From Myrica gale (Eukaryota > Streptophyta > Magnoliopsida > Fagales > Myricaceae), in NCBI GenBank assembly GCA_963930655.1, contig OZ005601.1, positions 22,568,921 to 22,632,920 on the forward strand: a stretch of 64,000 bases of DNA, given 5' to 3'. The number at the start of each line of letters is the position of its first letter. Within the stretch, counting starts at the first letter, position 1. A program made the position numbers and the translations under genes. Shown piece after piece: positions 48,190-60,090 of the stretch. The notes beneath the pieces were generated by a model. That model made no database searches. It was given only the letters and a program-made list of their open reading frames with translations, and had not been told where the DNA came from.

Positions 48190-49870
48190 GAGTCTTAGTT
48201 TTGTCGTGGGCTTTCTTCTCAGTTGTTATGTTATCAACCTCATTAAGTGGGAGTTCTTCTGATGAGTCCCTCACATTGCTGTAGTAAAGAATTAATGGCC
48301 TCAGTGACATATTTGTGATCTGTTAGTTTGTAGTTTGTAATAAAGCTTTAGTGTGAGGGATTAATATTTTGTGTTTGTATATCTTGCTCCCTCCAAGTGG
48401 ATATATAATTTTGTAAGAATGTTGTTATTTGAAAGGATATATACAATCCTTTGTTAAGTGTGTTGCAAAAAAATGAAGTGAAAAAAGGTTAGTCACCCGT
48501 ACCTTTACTTAGTTCTATTTTTTCACTTTTTTTGTTTGTGTCTCTTGGTGTTGTTTATAAATGATTAAGTGTTGTAAAATAGGGGGTATATTGGTGCATA
48601 CTTGTTGAGGAGTACATTGATTTAGATGACAGACTGATGTAAATGTTGTAGGTTAAAATAATTGCTATGTTTATCTAAAATATTTCTGTCATGTTTTAGC
48701 TTAGGATAAGTAAGTGTTTTGTAAATGGTAGATTGGTTTTGAAATGTATTGGCAGAATCTAATGTTTTGTAAATGGCACCAGATCTGGTTATGAAAATTA
48801 TAGGTGCACTGGCAGACTGGTTCATATATACACCAATCTGGTTCAAAATGACAACATTATCCTTACTCAAACCAAAAAGTAATGGTGTTATTTTCCCACC
48901 TCTTTACAACACCTGTTAGAATTATGTTACATCAAATAAAATGTCATTACACTCCCAAATAAAATGTCATTACATTCCCACATAACAGATAGTGTATCCA
49001 TATGGTTCACACATACACCAATAACCACAATGATCCATGAAATATCACAATATCTGCACTGTTCTTGGTATTGGAACTGCAGTTTAGGTTCATAGCAACG
49101 GTTCTTACCAATCTCCCAAACGGGACAACTCATGCACAATTGAAAATAGAGACTCACCTGGACGCGAACAGAGGCGCGGGTGACTGATGTCGTGGCTGCC
49201 TTGCGACTGATGTCTCCCCTCAGCTTCCTCGAAGAACACTATGTTCAAATTTGGCTATGGAGATTCTTCAGCTCTCTGTGACCCACGAATGAAGAGGTGA
49301 TGAACATAAAAGCCCTTGAACTTCCATCTCATCACAGGGGTACGGGCCTGGCAGAAGAGATCTCTCTGGGCAAAGCAATCTGATTCTCCTTTGGTCAGCT
49401 GCGTGTCGAACAAGATAGAAATTTGTTCTGTGTGAAAATGAAAGTTTGTTTAGATTTTTGTTTTTTTATCTAAACATTATAGCTTATATGTTGTTGCCCT
49501 TTGTAATTTAATGTGATAAGGTGTGTACATTTATTACAGGTGATTATAAGCGTTGTTTAAGAAAATAAGGTGTGCTTGCCTCACTGTCCTCCGATAGTCA
49601 GGTTGTCAACATGTCAGGAAGGAGAATTATTACTTACCTAAAATGCTCTTAAAGCATATGTTGTGTATGAAGCAACTGTGGGCACTTGTTTAATTTGAAG
49701 ACAAAAGAATACTAATGAGTGTCGGAGTGGGACCCATCAAGTATGTAAAAACCCTTATTGCCCTTCTTGTTTAAGACGGTAGCAGATGTGTAGGGGATCT
49801 AATTGGTAATTTTCGAAAGCAATTTTAGAGGTTGAAACGGAATGAAAAATTCTCATATGCAATATTTTGA
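48190..49870. other. Unexplained segment within the outer copia
   Basis: Here the integrase core and most of the RT should lie, but no copia sequence is recognisable. It includes a 26-base tandem duplication (CCAAATAAAATGTCATTACA at about 48936-48985). No LTRs, TIRs or target duplication were found around it. The frame at 48927-49157 (minus) has several Cys residues but no family was recognised. Confidence 0.45.
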
Positions 49871-49878
49871 TCTGAATA

Positions 49879-50552
49879 ATGGTCTTCACCAAGTATTTCG
49901 GGAGAACCCAGTATTTTGGGAAAAATTTTGTTAATCAAATGCACCTTAAGACGAGGGGCCTTAATGATACTAACCCTTTAGTTGACATAAATTATTTTAG
50001 GGGAGTTGTAGGAGCTTTGCAATATCTCACTCTCACTCGACCAGATCTATCTTATAGTGTCAACTATATTTCTAAAGTTATGCATGCTCTTACAAATACT
50101 CACTTGAAAATGGTTAGCCTTATTTTAAGATATGTTAATGGAGCTATTCATCTTGGTTTACATTTTACTTATCACACTACATTTGATTTACGTGTGTTCT
50201 CTGATGTAAATTGGGCCGGATGTGCTATCAGTTCTCTACAGAATATTGTATCTATCTTGGCCACAACATAATTACTTGGTGTGTCAAAAAGCAAAACAAA
50301 ATCTCACGATCCAGCACAGAAGCAGCCATGGCACATACTGTCGCCGAGCTCACGTGGTTCACATTCTTCATTCAAGATCTTCGTGTACCACTTCATTAAC
50401 TACCGGTTATTCTTTTTGATAACATGAGTGCTCTCTATATAACGGCCAATTTCATACTCACAGCAAATATATTTACTAGATTACCAGTTTGTCCACGAGA
50501 GAGTTGCGCTTGGTCTCCCTATTACCAAACATGTATCCACCACTGATCAAGT
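49879..50552 (+). pseudogene. Outer copia RT end and RNase H
   Basis: YFRGVVGALQYLTLTRPDLS and SYSVNYISKVMHA mark the end of the RT region, FDLRVFSDVNWAGC the start of RNase H, and ITWCVKKQNKISRSSTEA and AELTWFTFFIQDL continue it in a shifted frame. The last codons before 50553 read STTDQ; VANIFTKPLSKAALHNFQTK continues at 54278 across the CACTA insertion. Confidence 0.85.
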
Positions 50553-53500
50553 CACTACAAGAAAATTAACCTTAAGTGTCAAATTTTTAGATGCCAAAAA
50601 AAATTGTTACAAACATTCATATAAAAAGGTGTGTCAGGAATTAAAAGACTGTCCGGACATCCATAAATCACGTCCGCACGGTATTTAGAGTTGACAAAAG
50701 CCAAAACGTCATATATTAGTGACTTAAAACATTCGTCAGCAACTGCAAATGAGTCCAAACGTTACGAGAAACTGTGTGCACAACATGGTTTGGGTGATAA
50801 TACACTGTTGTCACCCATCAGACGCAATTCAAATCATCACAAAAGCTTCAATACCGTCTGCACAGTCTGACAAAAATGTCCGAACGACTCGGACAATCCA
50901 CGCATGATTGACACGTGTCTATGTCAGACAATCGTAGAGAACAACTAATGGTGGTACTCCACGTTGCACATTCCAGACGTCGTCCCGTCCGAGCGGACCC
51001 ATCCCGTCCGAACGGCATCATTTTGAGAAGATTTTACATAACCATTCACGATGTGGATGGATTTTAAAAACGAACAGAAGCCACTTGAACGACATTTTCA
51101 CTTGTATTACACCATTTTCTCTCATTTCTCACAGAGGTGAATTCACGTTTAGAATCTAAAATCTAGCTCTCCAATCCTATTTTGTTGATTTCTTTCTATC
51201 CAGGTACGTTTCTTATGTTTTTATTGCGTTTTTCATTTAAAATCATGCTTTTAACGCTATTTACATAGAAAGTTTCATATTAGATTTTCGGCCATTACAG
51301 TTATTGGATGGCCGATCTTTGTATTGATATGGATTGTATAATGTTGTAGGATTGTTTAGGCTATAATTTTATAATGTTTGGTGTTGGTTTGGGGTAGTTT
51401 AGAGGTTGGGGAAAGGCTGGCCATGTCTTCTTCCCCACGACACGTCTAGATGGTTCGAAGCCGTCCGGACAGATAGTTTTCAATTTTCTACAGTTACTTT
51501 TTCAAATGTTGTCATTTTTAGAATGACGTGCGGATGTTACTTATAAGTGTGCGGACGCTGAGCCATTAGACGCTGATATTTTGTCTAGGATATATACACA
51601 TCTTAAAAGTAAGAGTTTTTAGGAGTAATTTCCTGCGTACAATTTTCACATTCGGAGGGTTTGTTTCTGTGTGTGGACGTCGATCCGTTATACGATGTCG
51701 TTCTTCTTAGTATATATACACTTGTGAAAAATAAGAGTTTTTAAGGATTTATTTGTTTCAGGCGATTGTATTTGTGTGCGGACTCCTGTTTCTTAAAACT
51801 AAGTCGCTTTATTAGTCGCTCAGATATGTTATTTGTGCGTGCGAACATTTTTTCGTTATACGTAGTCATTTTTGCTAGTATATATACACATGTTAAAAAT
51901 TTATTTTTTATGATCATTTGTTGCGGACAGTTTTCGTACCGTGCGCACGTATACTCTCCAAAACTAGGTCTTTTCATTAGACGTGCAGACAACCTCTATA
52001 TTCGTGTGGATGCTTTTTTGCATTAGACGACATCGTTTTGAGGGCTGTGCGAACACTTTGTAAGACCGTGCAGACGGTTTTAATTGATGCTTTATTTGTT
52101 TTTGCCTTATTTTGCAGATTAAAAAATGTCTAAACATCATCGTTCGTCACCTTCCTTATTTGTAGAGACCTCTACACAGCGGGATCCTGAGACTCTGAAG
52201 GATTATATGACGTGAAAGGAGTAGCTGGAACTACAGTGAGTTGAGATGCTCAGCCGATCAGTTATTGTAGAGCATGAGGTCTCTGTTGTTTACTTCGAGG
52301 AGTTAAGAGACCGAAACCCAGAAAAAATACGTTCATTTGACATCTCTCTCGAAAACTTATAAAAATCCTCTCCAATTTGTCTTAGCTAGGATTTCTTCTT
52401 GGAGAGTCATTTGAATAATTGAGGAGGATGGTCAGACATAGATTGCTCAAACTTTGGGAGGATTGGAGCCCATATTTGGGATTTGGAAAGTTTGAGAGGT
52501 ACGGTGTTTTACGATTTTTGTGGGTTTTGAGTAAATAAATGTTGTTTTACTTGATTGTTGATTGTTTAATGCTTTTGGTAGCTTAGAAACATGTTTGGTG
52601 TTGATTGGATGTGAAAATGGTGATGTAAAACGGTTGTTTTGTGATTAAAGTAGTCAGTGGGTATCTGATTGTCGAAGGGTCTAATATTCTACAATCGCAG
52701 TCCAGACGTTTATTGTTGACATTCTAACAGTTTTCTGGCAATTAAAACTGTTCGGACGACCTACGTGGCATGTAGACGTTTCTTCACGAAATGACATCTT
52801 TTTGTTTGTACTAGTGTGAACGGCTGTTAATCCGTCCAAACAGTTTTGCTTGAAGTATATCTAATATTTGTTTTGTTAATTACCGAATTGTCCAAGTTAT
52901 GGACAATTTTGGATTAGACTATTCGTAATGTACGTAAATATTGATCTGGTCATTGATCGATTTTTGTTGATGTTTGAACGGTTTTTTGTTAGGTTGGTCG
53001 TAGATCACTATGAGAAAAGTATCACCAACGTCGGGGCACAAAATGAGTACCAATTAGGCGGACGATCTGGCAAGGGAGTTGAAGGAGAGTATGCGGATGA
53101 TGGGTATGCGGACGCATATGTTGTGCAAGGATTCCATACCCGCTTGGCCACTCTAGAGACTAATTTGCTCTAATGGAAAGGGCTCTGATGGAAGGGTTGA
53201 ACGCTATACTGATGGAACTATTTACTGTGAAAGATTATGTGTCTCAGTTGCACCAGTCTCTTCATACCATTTCGATAAAGCTCCAGAGACTCATCAAACG
53301 AGTAGATATTATGGATAAGTGATTGGAGCACATTCGTGATGTCATCGGACAAGATCTCGACGAGCCAGTTCGTCGTCGTGATTTAGACTAGTCTTTGTTT
53401 ATGTTTTTCATCATTATTTACTTATTTTTTGTTAGTATCCTACTTGTATTAGACTTTATAATTATGTTTATGTTTGCTACGAACAGTTATTTTATATTAT

Positions 53501-54274
53501 GTACTTGATTTTGATAATGTATTTTGTTTATTATTATGTCTGTTAGATATTTATAGATCATTATTAATTTTATCTTATATTTAATATAGTGTTTTAATAT
53601 TAAATGCATAATTAAATAAATTAAATTTGAGTATTGCCTATTGTATTTAAGAGCAGTTCTGACGCATTAATAATGTCTGGACGTCCGCTGATATGTTACA
53701 CATCTGCACGCACTAAATAAATGTCTGCACGTGTTACCATTGCAAACCATCCAAACTCAACTCAATCGTCCTCACATTTAAGCATCGTCCTCACGTTCTA
53801 TCGCCATTCGCACATTATATTCGTGGCAATTTCTTTTTTTAAGGATAAAAACAATAAGTGTGTGCACGCTGTTTGTTAGCGTACAGACGATGAATCTACT
53901 TACAAAATTACATTTTGACACAGAAATTCACTCTATGCGAACATGTGTTAAAGATGTTCGCATTGGTTTCCATGATGAAATTGATTTTGTCATGTAATAC
54001 TTTGACATTCGCACGGGACATGTGAACAGAAAAAACAAGGAATCTGTGACATATTTATATTTGTCACATGAAATGAAAACCGTCTGAACCTTATATGTTA
54101 GCGTCCGAATGCTATTTTCTGAGGATCCTCACAAATTGTCACCCAAAAACAAGGGTGACACGCTTCTCCTATAAAACCGGGTGTCAAAATGTATTTGACA
54201 CTAATAACTTTTGCTGACAAAATTTGACTTTAGCTGACAAAAGCGTTTGACGTCCAAAACTCATTATGTTAGTG
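50553..54274. mobile_element. CACTA (En/Spm) element, probably non-autonomous
   Basis: 3722 bp beginning CACTACAAGAAAA and ending, reversed, CACTAACATAATGAG, with TSD AGT at 50550-50552 and 54275-54277. Both ends carry many short motifs such as GTCCGAACG, GTCCGCACGG and GTGCGGACG in both orientations, typical of subterminal transposase-binding repeats. No transposase was recognised. A small degenerate coding region lies at about 52125-53390. Confidence 0.92.
52125..53390 (+). pseudogene. Unrecognised degenerate coding region inside the CACTA element
   Basis: Starts MSKHHRSSPSLFVETSTQRD and breaks at a stop soon after. A frame at about 52990-53170 encodes ITNVGAQNEYQLGGRSGKG, AYVVQGFHTRLATLETN, and a shifted frame continues to about 53390 with a heptad-like helical stretch (LFTVKDYVSQLHQSLHTISI) and a stop after VRRRDLD. 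It may be a TNPA-type or captured coding sequence; the family is not recognised. Confidence 0.4.
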
Positions 54275-54402
54275 AGTTGCCAATATCTTTACAAAACCCC
54301 TCTCAAAAGCAGCACTCCACAATTTTCAAACCAAATTCTACGTCCCGCTGCGACACAGTTTGTGATCAGAGGGTATTGAGAAACAGCTTGGCATACACAA
54401 TT

Positions 54403-54680
54403 TGAATGAGGACAATGGGAGACATAAGAAAGATAAGAAAAATTATCCTCACATAATCAAGGATAATTTTGAAAATTTAAATGTGCATAACGTTAGATAT
54501 AGGAAGCTTATTTCCACAATGATCAGTGGAGATTTTGTTGGTGATAAGGTTGATTCAAATTTAACTCAATTGAGGCAAAGGATAATTCGAGGATATATAG
54601 TAAATGAGCAACACTCTTAATTTGATCTCTTGAACTTTGCAACAACAAAAAACAGCCTCATTTTCTCTAGCATTCTTCTT
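54403..54680 (+). repeat. 3' LTR of the outer copia element
   Basis: Direct copy of 41399-41668, clearly more diverged from it than the inner element's LTRs are from each other, so the outer element is older. The frame at 54402-54620 lies within this LTR and is not a gene. Confidence 0.85.
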
Positions 54681-54699
54681 TAATAGGCACCTCTTATAC

Positions 54700-56459
54700 T
54701 GACACACTTTCAAAATCAATAAGGTGCAGATTTCATACATTTTACAATTTTTCTTTCTCTAGTAGAAGTTAACAATATCGGACATGAACACTACGTAGGT
54801 GTTCAAATTTATTTTGACTTTATTTGAACTTTGTTAATGCAGAATCAATTCTATTTAAATGGTACGTAATTGGAATAATTAACTAAATATAAATTATAAA
54901 TAGACTACACGTTACGATAATAATCATCCTACATCAAAACCAGTGAGAGAAATTAGAAAAGATAGGTTTTCGAAGTAAAGAGCTAGCAAGGCTACAAGTA
55001 AAGAGAGGCTTCTAGCCACCTGTTGGCAGCCTTCGACCAAGAGAAAACGAGAGAACGCGAGGATAATCAAAAGAAAACCAAGACAATGTGCAAGGCAAAG
55101 ATGAGAATCATGTGTAACTTCGATCGGTTTAATTTCAAGATTTGTCATGGTGGGCGCGCGTCAGTGGTAGATAAGTTTCTCCCCATATTGTAATATATTT
55201 TTAGTATAATTACCTAAAAAAATTATACGCTTACCTTAATCGATCGACCCATGTGAGGAAAAAAAATACGCCTAAAACCGATTGGTCAAAAATTGATCAA
55301 ATTTGTTCGGTTTAAGTGATTAAGTTCTGAGGAACCGGTTCGATTTGGACAAAAAATCAACACAGTTGTTCAACTGGATGACTTTGTAAAATATTAGGAA
55401 TATCCTCTGAATCTCTGATGCCCATCCCAACTCGGTCTTTTAGTTGACAAAAAATATTTGGCAACATGGAATTATCCTGGCAAGGTCCCTTTTCCCCCGA
55501 GTCCATCTGGTGGCCGGCATGCCATGTAATGAAGATAATTAATGTTTTTATTAGGTATTATTCTTATTTGAAAGTATTAGTGGAAGTATCTTAGGAGAAA
55601 ATATATGTTCTTATTTTCTCCGTCCACAACGTGGAATTAATTTAACGTAGACGCTATGCCAAACAGAAGAAAACTGTACGTACGTGACTTTCAAGGAACA
55701 TCTATTTAGATAAGGTTAAGGAAGGACGTTTGAAACAAGTTATTTAGTAGCTTAGGAAGAAGGAAGTGGCCGGCCGTAAAAGGAAGCGCTAAACCAGCCG
55801 TGTTCCTAGAAGCCAAGGGACATCGAAGTTCATAAATATATATACTATTATATACGAAAAGAAGCAGAGGGACAGAAGGCTACTAGTGGGGTATGATCAC
55901 CTAGAGATTAACCAAGTGAATCAATTTTTTTAGTCGGTTGCTTGACAGAGACAAGATTTCTCTTTTGCAAGTTATGGTGCGAATTTGGTTTTGTTTGGTC
56001 TTACATTAGCTTGTGTTTACAAATTCAAAGACTGCACCGGGTTTGGATGAGAGCATCTTTTACAAATTCTCTGCAACCCAAAGAAAGTCCGAGGAAACTA
56101 TAAGATAATATTTCTGTCTAATGTGAATCTTTAATATAATTCAAAGCATCATATAACGTGAAGCAAACGAGGATTAGAGTAATGGAGGACGTGGGAAATA
56201 CATATATAATATTGACTTAATGACCAATCAAAAGGAAAAGCCGTGTCTGGCAAATAATTTGATATATATTTGGCTCTCTCAACCATTCCTGCAAGTCATA
56301 TTATTCCAATATTTATCATACGGCACGTTCTGACGTTCTTCGCAATTGCCAACCTGTAGTTCAAACCCCTTTCAAGTCTCCGCCTTGATTGACAAGTTTA
56401 TGTTCTTGCAGAAACTTAATTAGATTAGTTTTATCATTGCGGCATCACTGTATAAATTC
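54700..56459. other. Intergenic region upstream of paralogue B
   Basis: No gene recognised. From about 56105 to 56459 the sequence resembles 38966-39292 upstream of paralogue A (see findings) and probably holds the promoter and 5' UTR. Confidence 0.5.
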
Positions 56460-58260
56460 ATGTCGACAGCAAGAACAATTCGTCTCTGCACTGCCCTTCG
56501 TATTGGCTCAACTCTCAGATACCAAGCTTCAGTTCGTAATCCTATTCGTCTTCTGAGTATATCAAGACGCAATATCGAGAGCTGTTTTCTGGGAAATAGG
56601 CAGGGTTTGCAATTTTTCAGCACCGGCCCGAGAGAGCTAATCGCCAGCGAAACAAAGATGTAGGAGTAGTTTTTTATTTTCTATGCCAAGAATTTCTGGA
56701 TATGATCAATCATTTTCAGCTGAAGTTCTATATGAATATAATTGTGTAGGGACATGGCTGCCCAAAGCAGCGCAGCACCAGGACCTCCGCCTCCTACTCC
56801 TAATCCTTCTCCTGGTTCATGGTACAACATGATTTGTCATGTTCGCCCCTGTTATTGAGCTTTTCTCATATATGATCGAGTTAATAAAGAATTTCTGGCA
56901 ATATCCTGGCAGGATAGGTGTGGCTGTAGGAATTTTCGCGACAGTAATACTACCATTCGTCGCCAACAAATTGGGGACATTTCTGAAACTTAACCGTAAG
57001 GAACGTACCTTATATATGCTAGACTCCTTAATCCGTTTTTTACCAATTATAATGCACATTATCAGCGTATCATTTTCATCATCATCATCGTCGATATAAG
57101 GGTTTGACGTGAAGCTTGGATTCTATACATATAGAGGAAGTAGAAGCGGTGGTGGAGACAGCAGAGGTAGCGACAGAGGTCATAGAAAAGGTGGCCGAGG
57201 AAGTGGAGAGGGTAGCAGAAGAGGTTGCAAATCAATTTCCAGAAGGCGGAAAGGTTCAAGATGCAGCAACATTTGTCGAAAATATGGCCAAAGAAACAAT
57301 CAAGGATGCCCATCTAGCAGAAGATGTGATCGAGAAGGTTTTTTCTAGTACCTTAAGTTTTATCTCAGTACAAACGGCATCCGTTTCTTCAATTGCCTTA
57401 CCTATGACTTTTTTTTCTATCCTATTTCATTTATAGATAGGGACATGTTAAAGTACGTGATCCAGTTGGGTTGCTTGTGAGTGCAGAGGTGTGAGCCTCT
57501 TTTCACAGAGAAGAAAGATTACTGCTTTTCTGTAATTTGACCGGTTCCCTGGTCTGATTAACTTTCGGAGTTAGGAGTAAGCAGCACGTAGATATTCGTC
57601 CACTTGCTCAATTTGTTATTCTTTGCTCCACGTGATCCAATTGTTACTGCCCATTTTTCACTAATCTTATGTTCCGAGATCGAAATAGGACATCAGTTGA
57701 AATCGCTTTTAAAAATAAAGTCTGACCTTAAACCTAGTAGACAAGTTTGAGACTCTCAGATAATCTTACTGATACTATGATGACGGGTTCCACCATTTAA
57801 GACAATAGTTATAGCTCAAGCCGAATATTATATAGTGAAAGTATTCTCATGGTCACACCAAGAAATAGTCGATACTCTGGTTGCCTCATCTCCCTTCTAC
57901 TGTAAAAAAATAATAATAATATCATGTTCTAGGGGGCAGCTGCTTCGCTGCGTCCTCTGACAAATCCTACAAGCCCGTATCTTAATTAATTTGGAGGACG
58001 GAGCCTTCCGTAGAAAGTCCTGAAGCTAAAAAGATTAAAAAAAAAAAGCAATTTACCAAACCTTTGCCTCTAGTCTATATCCATCGCAGTGGGTTTAGTC
58101 CTTTTCACAGTTGAATTAAAAGGGGTTTCCTTGGTTTACAATTTGTGTGGAATTTAATTTGCAGGTTGAAGAATTGGAGAAGGAGATGGAGTCATTCGTT
58201 GATCCAGCCATCCATCAAGTCAATAAGTTGCTTAAAGAAGCAAATGATCACAAAAAGTAG
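56460..58260 (+). CDS. Putative organelle-targeted membrane protein with acidic helical tail, paralogue B
   Basis: Five exons, 56460-56659, 56750-56821, 56913-56995, 57135-57337 and 58165-58260, with GT-AG introns and consistent phases, give 217 residues. A basic, Ser/Arg-rich N-terminus (MSTARTIRLCTALRIGSTLR) fits an organelle transit peptide. PSPGSW and a hydrophobic span (VAVGIFATVILPFVANKLG) precede a charged helix (VVETAEVATEVIEKVAEEVE) to the end (...EANDHKK). It keeps the exon plan and most residues of paralogue A, about 17 kb upstream on the same strand. The frames stayed open across both copies, so both may be active. Function unknown. Confidence 0.85.
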
Positions 58261-58722
58261 ACTAGAAACACAGTTCCACAGCTGCAGGTTCTGGGCTCTG
58301 ACTTGTAATTTGTTGAACACAAGTCTTCCCCCTCTTCTTTCTCTATCTATACCTGCAGTTCGAGGACAAAAACTTGCATTGTAAAGGATGTATAATTGGT
58401 GGCACTGAATAAACACATGAACATAAATTAATTTTTTTAATTTTAGCTACTTTTCTAAAACACAAAACAGCTCACAGTAAGATTTTAATTTTCCATGCGG
58501 AATGGGTGAATAATGACCTTTAGTTGTTTCTTTTTCTTTTGTGGAGCATGAAAATAATATTTCTTATTTAGACGTTCAATTGATTTCGAGTCACTCTTTT
58601 TCTGTAAGCGCTTTCGATTACAAGAAAAAAAAAGACAGAATGACGTCAAAAATAAAAATTATATTCGATCTAGTAAAATCAATTACATGCTAGGATAGAG
58701 AAATCAATTCTTTAGTTAGAAC

Positions 58723-59276
58723 TGTTAAAAAGTTCTCTCTAGGATTCTCTTCTGCCTTCTCTCTATAATTTTCACATTCGTGGTTGTCTGACTCTCTCAT
58801 CTTGCTTCCTTCTCCGGCGGCGGGAGCTCCCGTCCCCCTCTCCTCCTCTACTTATGTCCTATGTGCCCGGATCTCTCAATAAATCCTCATTTCCGGCCAC
58901 TTTTAGGGTTTTTTTCCAGCGAATTTGGTAGCTAGATCTACGCTATTCTGGAGGTTTTTGAAGACCACAACCGGCGGGGACGCCATCTACATCAACTGGA
59001 GAGGCTTTCTACACCGGCCAACTGGCGAACGCCTCCACCTGTTGTTCGTGCCACCATATTTCGTCATTGCCTTTCCTTTTCTGCTAATCATATTAGTTTG
59101 CTGCCTAATAAGGTTTTTCTGCCCCTTGTGGGTCTTTGTATGGCCTTTTGGTCACCCTGCTCGTTGGTCCGCCGACTCTTCGGAGTGTCTGGTTCGCTCT
59201 TTAGAGCGTGTTGTTGAAGTTTTTCAACCTCCTTAATTTTATTAATGAAAGGTGCTGCTATTATGATTAAAAAAAA
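58723..59276 (+). mobile_element. Poly(A)-tailed retroposon (LINE-derived or SINE-like)
   Basis: A 554-bp insert flanked by the perfect 14-bp repeat TCTTTAGTTAGAAC at 58709-58722 and 59277-59290, ending in an A-run (GATTAAAAAAAA). The start (TTCTCTCTAGGATTCTCTTC) resembles plant LINE 5' leaders, and the end (TTTTATTAATGAAAGGTGC) their 3' ends. The interior has no RT or RNase H. The frame at 58925-59236 has a hydrophobic stretch but no known domain. Confidence 0.88.
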
Positions 59277-59350
59277 TCTTTAGTTAGAACCTTTTTTATG
59301 GTTGAATAAAAAGAATTGGATGTTTTATAATAATTTATAATTTTTATAAT

Positions 59351-59752
59351 AATTAAATACACTTTACACCCTATTTTATTTTATTTTTTACACATTTCAA
59401 CATGAAGTCTTTTGCAACCTCCATCCAATCCAGCCGTCAAATTAGACGGAATCCTAGATCACGTATCAAAGAAAACACTTAATTCCCTTAGTGAAGTCCT
59501 CAACGTAATTACATCTACAGGATTTGAAGCCATTTGGGCACTTTTAATATTCAAATGCATTATAAGAAGTAAGCCAAAACAATCCTATTTAACATGCGAG
59601 TAATTTTGTCGATAAAGTTGAAATGCAATGGCATGATAGTCATTTTAGGGTAGATAGCCTAAGTAATCGAGAATTCCGTCCAATTTGATGGCCTGATGAC
59701 AGAGGGTGCAAATTGAAGGCAATGAGAACTTCGTACAGAGTGTATTTAACCC
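59351..59752. mobile_element. MITE with Mutator-like ends
   Basis: Inverted ends: left (A)TTAAATACACTTTACAC, right reversed GGGTTAAATACACTCTGTAC. A second inverted match lies further in: CGTCAAATTAGACGGAATCCT and, reversed, ATCAAATTGGACGGAATTCT. About 400 bp, non-coding. The terminus resembles that of the 11283-12027 element (GG.TTAAAT.CAC). The target duplication is unclear because the left end is degenerate. Confidence 0.65.
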
Positions 59753-60090
59753 AATATCAAAACTAAAATTCGATTATTATGAGATGAAACTATGATATGA
59801 ATGAAGAAAATTTGTTTAACACGCCTCAATATGTATTCCTATAACCATAAAACTTTTTCCACGACAAGAGCTACCACATAACATCAAATAACACCATGGA
59901 TTTTGAACCAGGACTTTGAGGTATAACAAGATATCATAAGAGAGGGAAATGTCTTTCAGCAAGGAAGTGCTTTTAGCTTGCATAAAGTATCCCCTCCTCC
60001 CCATTTCGCAGTCTGAATCCACAGGCTCTGACGCTGACATCTAGCGTCTGCTTCCGGAAGTGCTTAAATGGTTGTTGTCCGGGTGAAGGG

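Larger units (their letters stand above)
41399..54680 (+). mobile_element. Old Ty1/copia element (outer), split by a copia and a CACTA insertion
   Basis: LTR-like direct repeats at 41399-41668 and 54403-54680 enclose copia coding remnants on the + strand. Gag is at 41715-42276 and resumes at 47280; the zinc knuckle, protease and pre-integrase region run to about 48180; the RNase H C-terminus is at 49879-50552 and 54278-54357. Removing the inserts at 42277-47274 and 50553-54274, each with one target-duplication copy, rejoins the frames. Integrase core and most of the RT are missing (replaced by 48190-49870). Many stops; dead. Confidence 0.85.
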
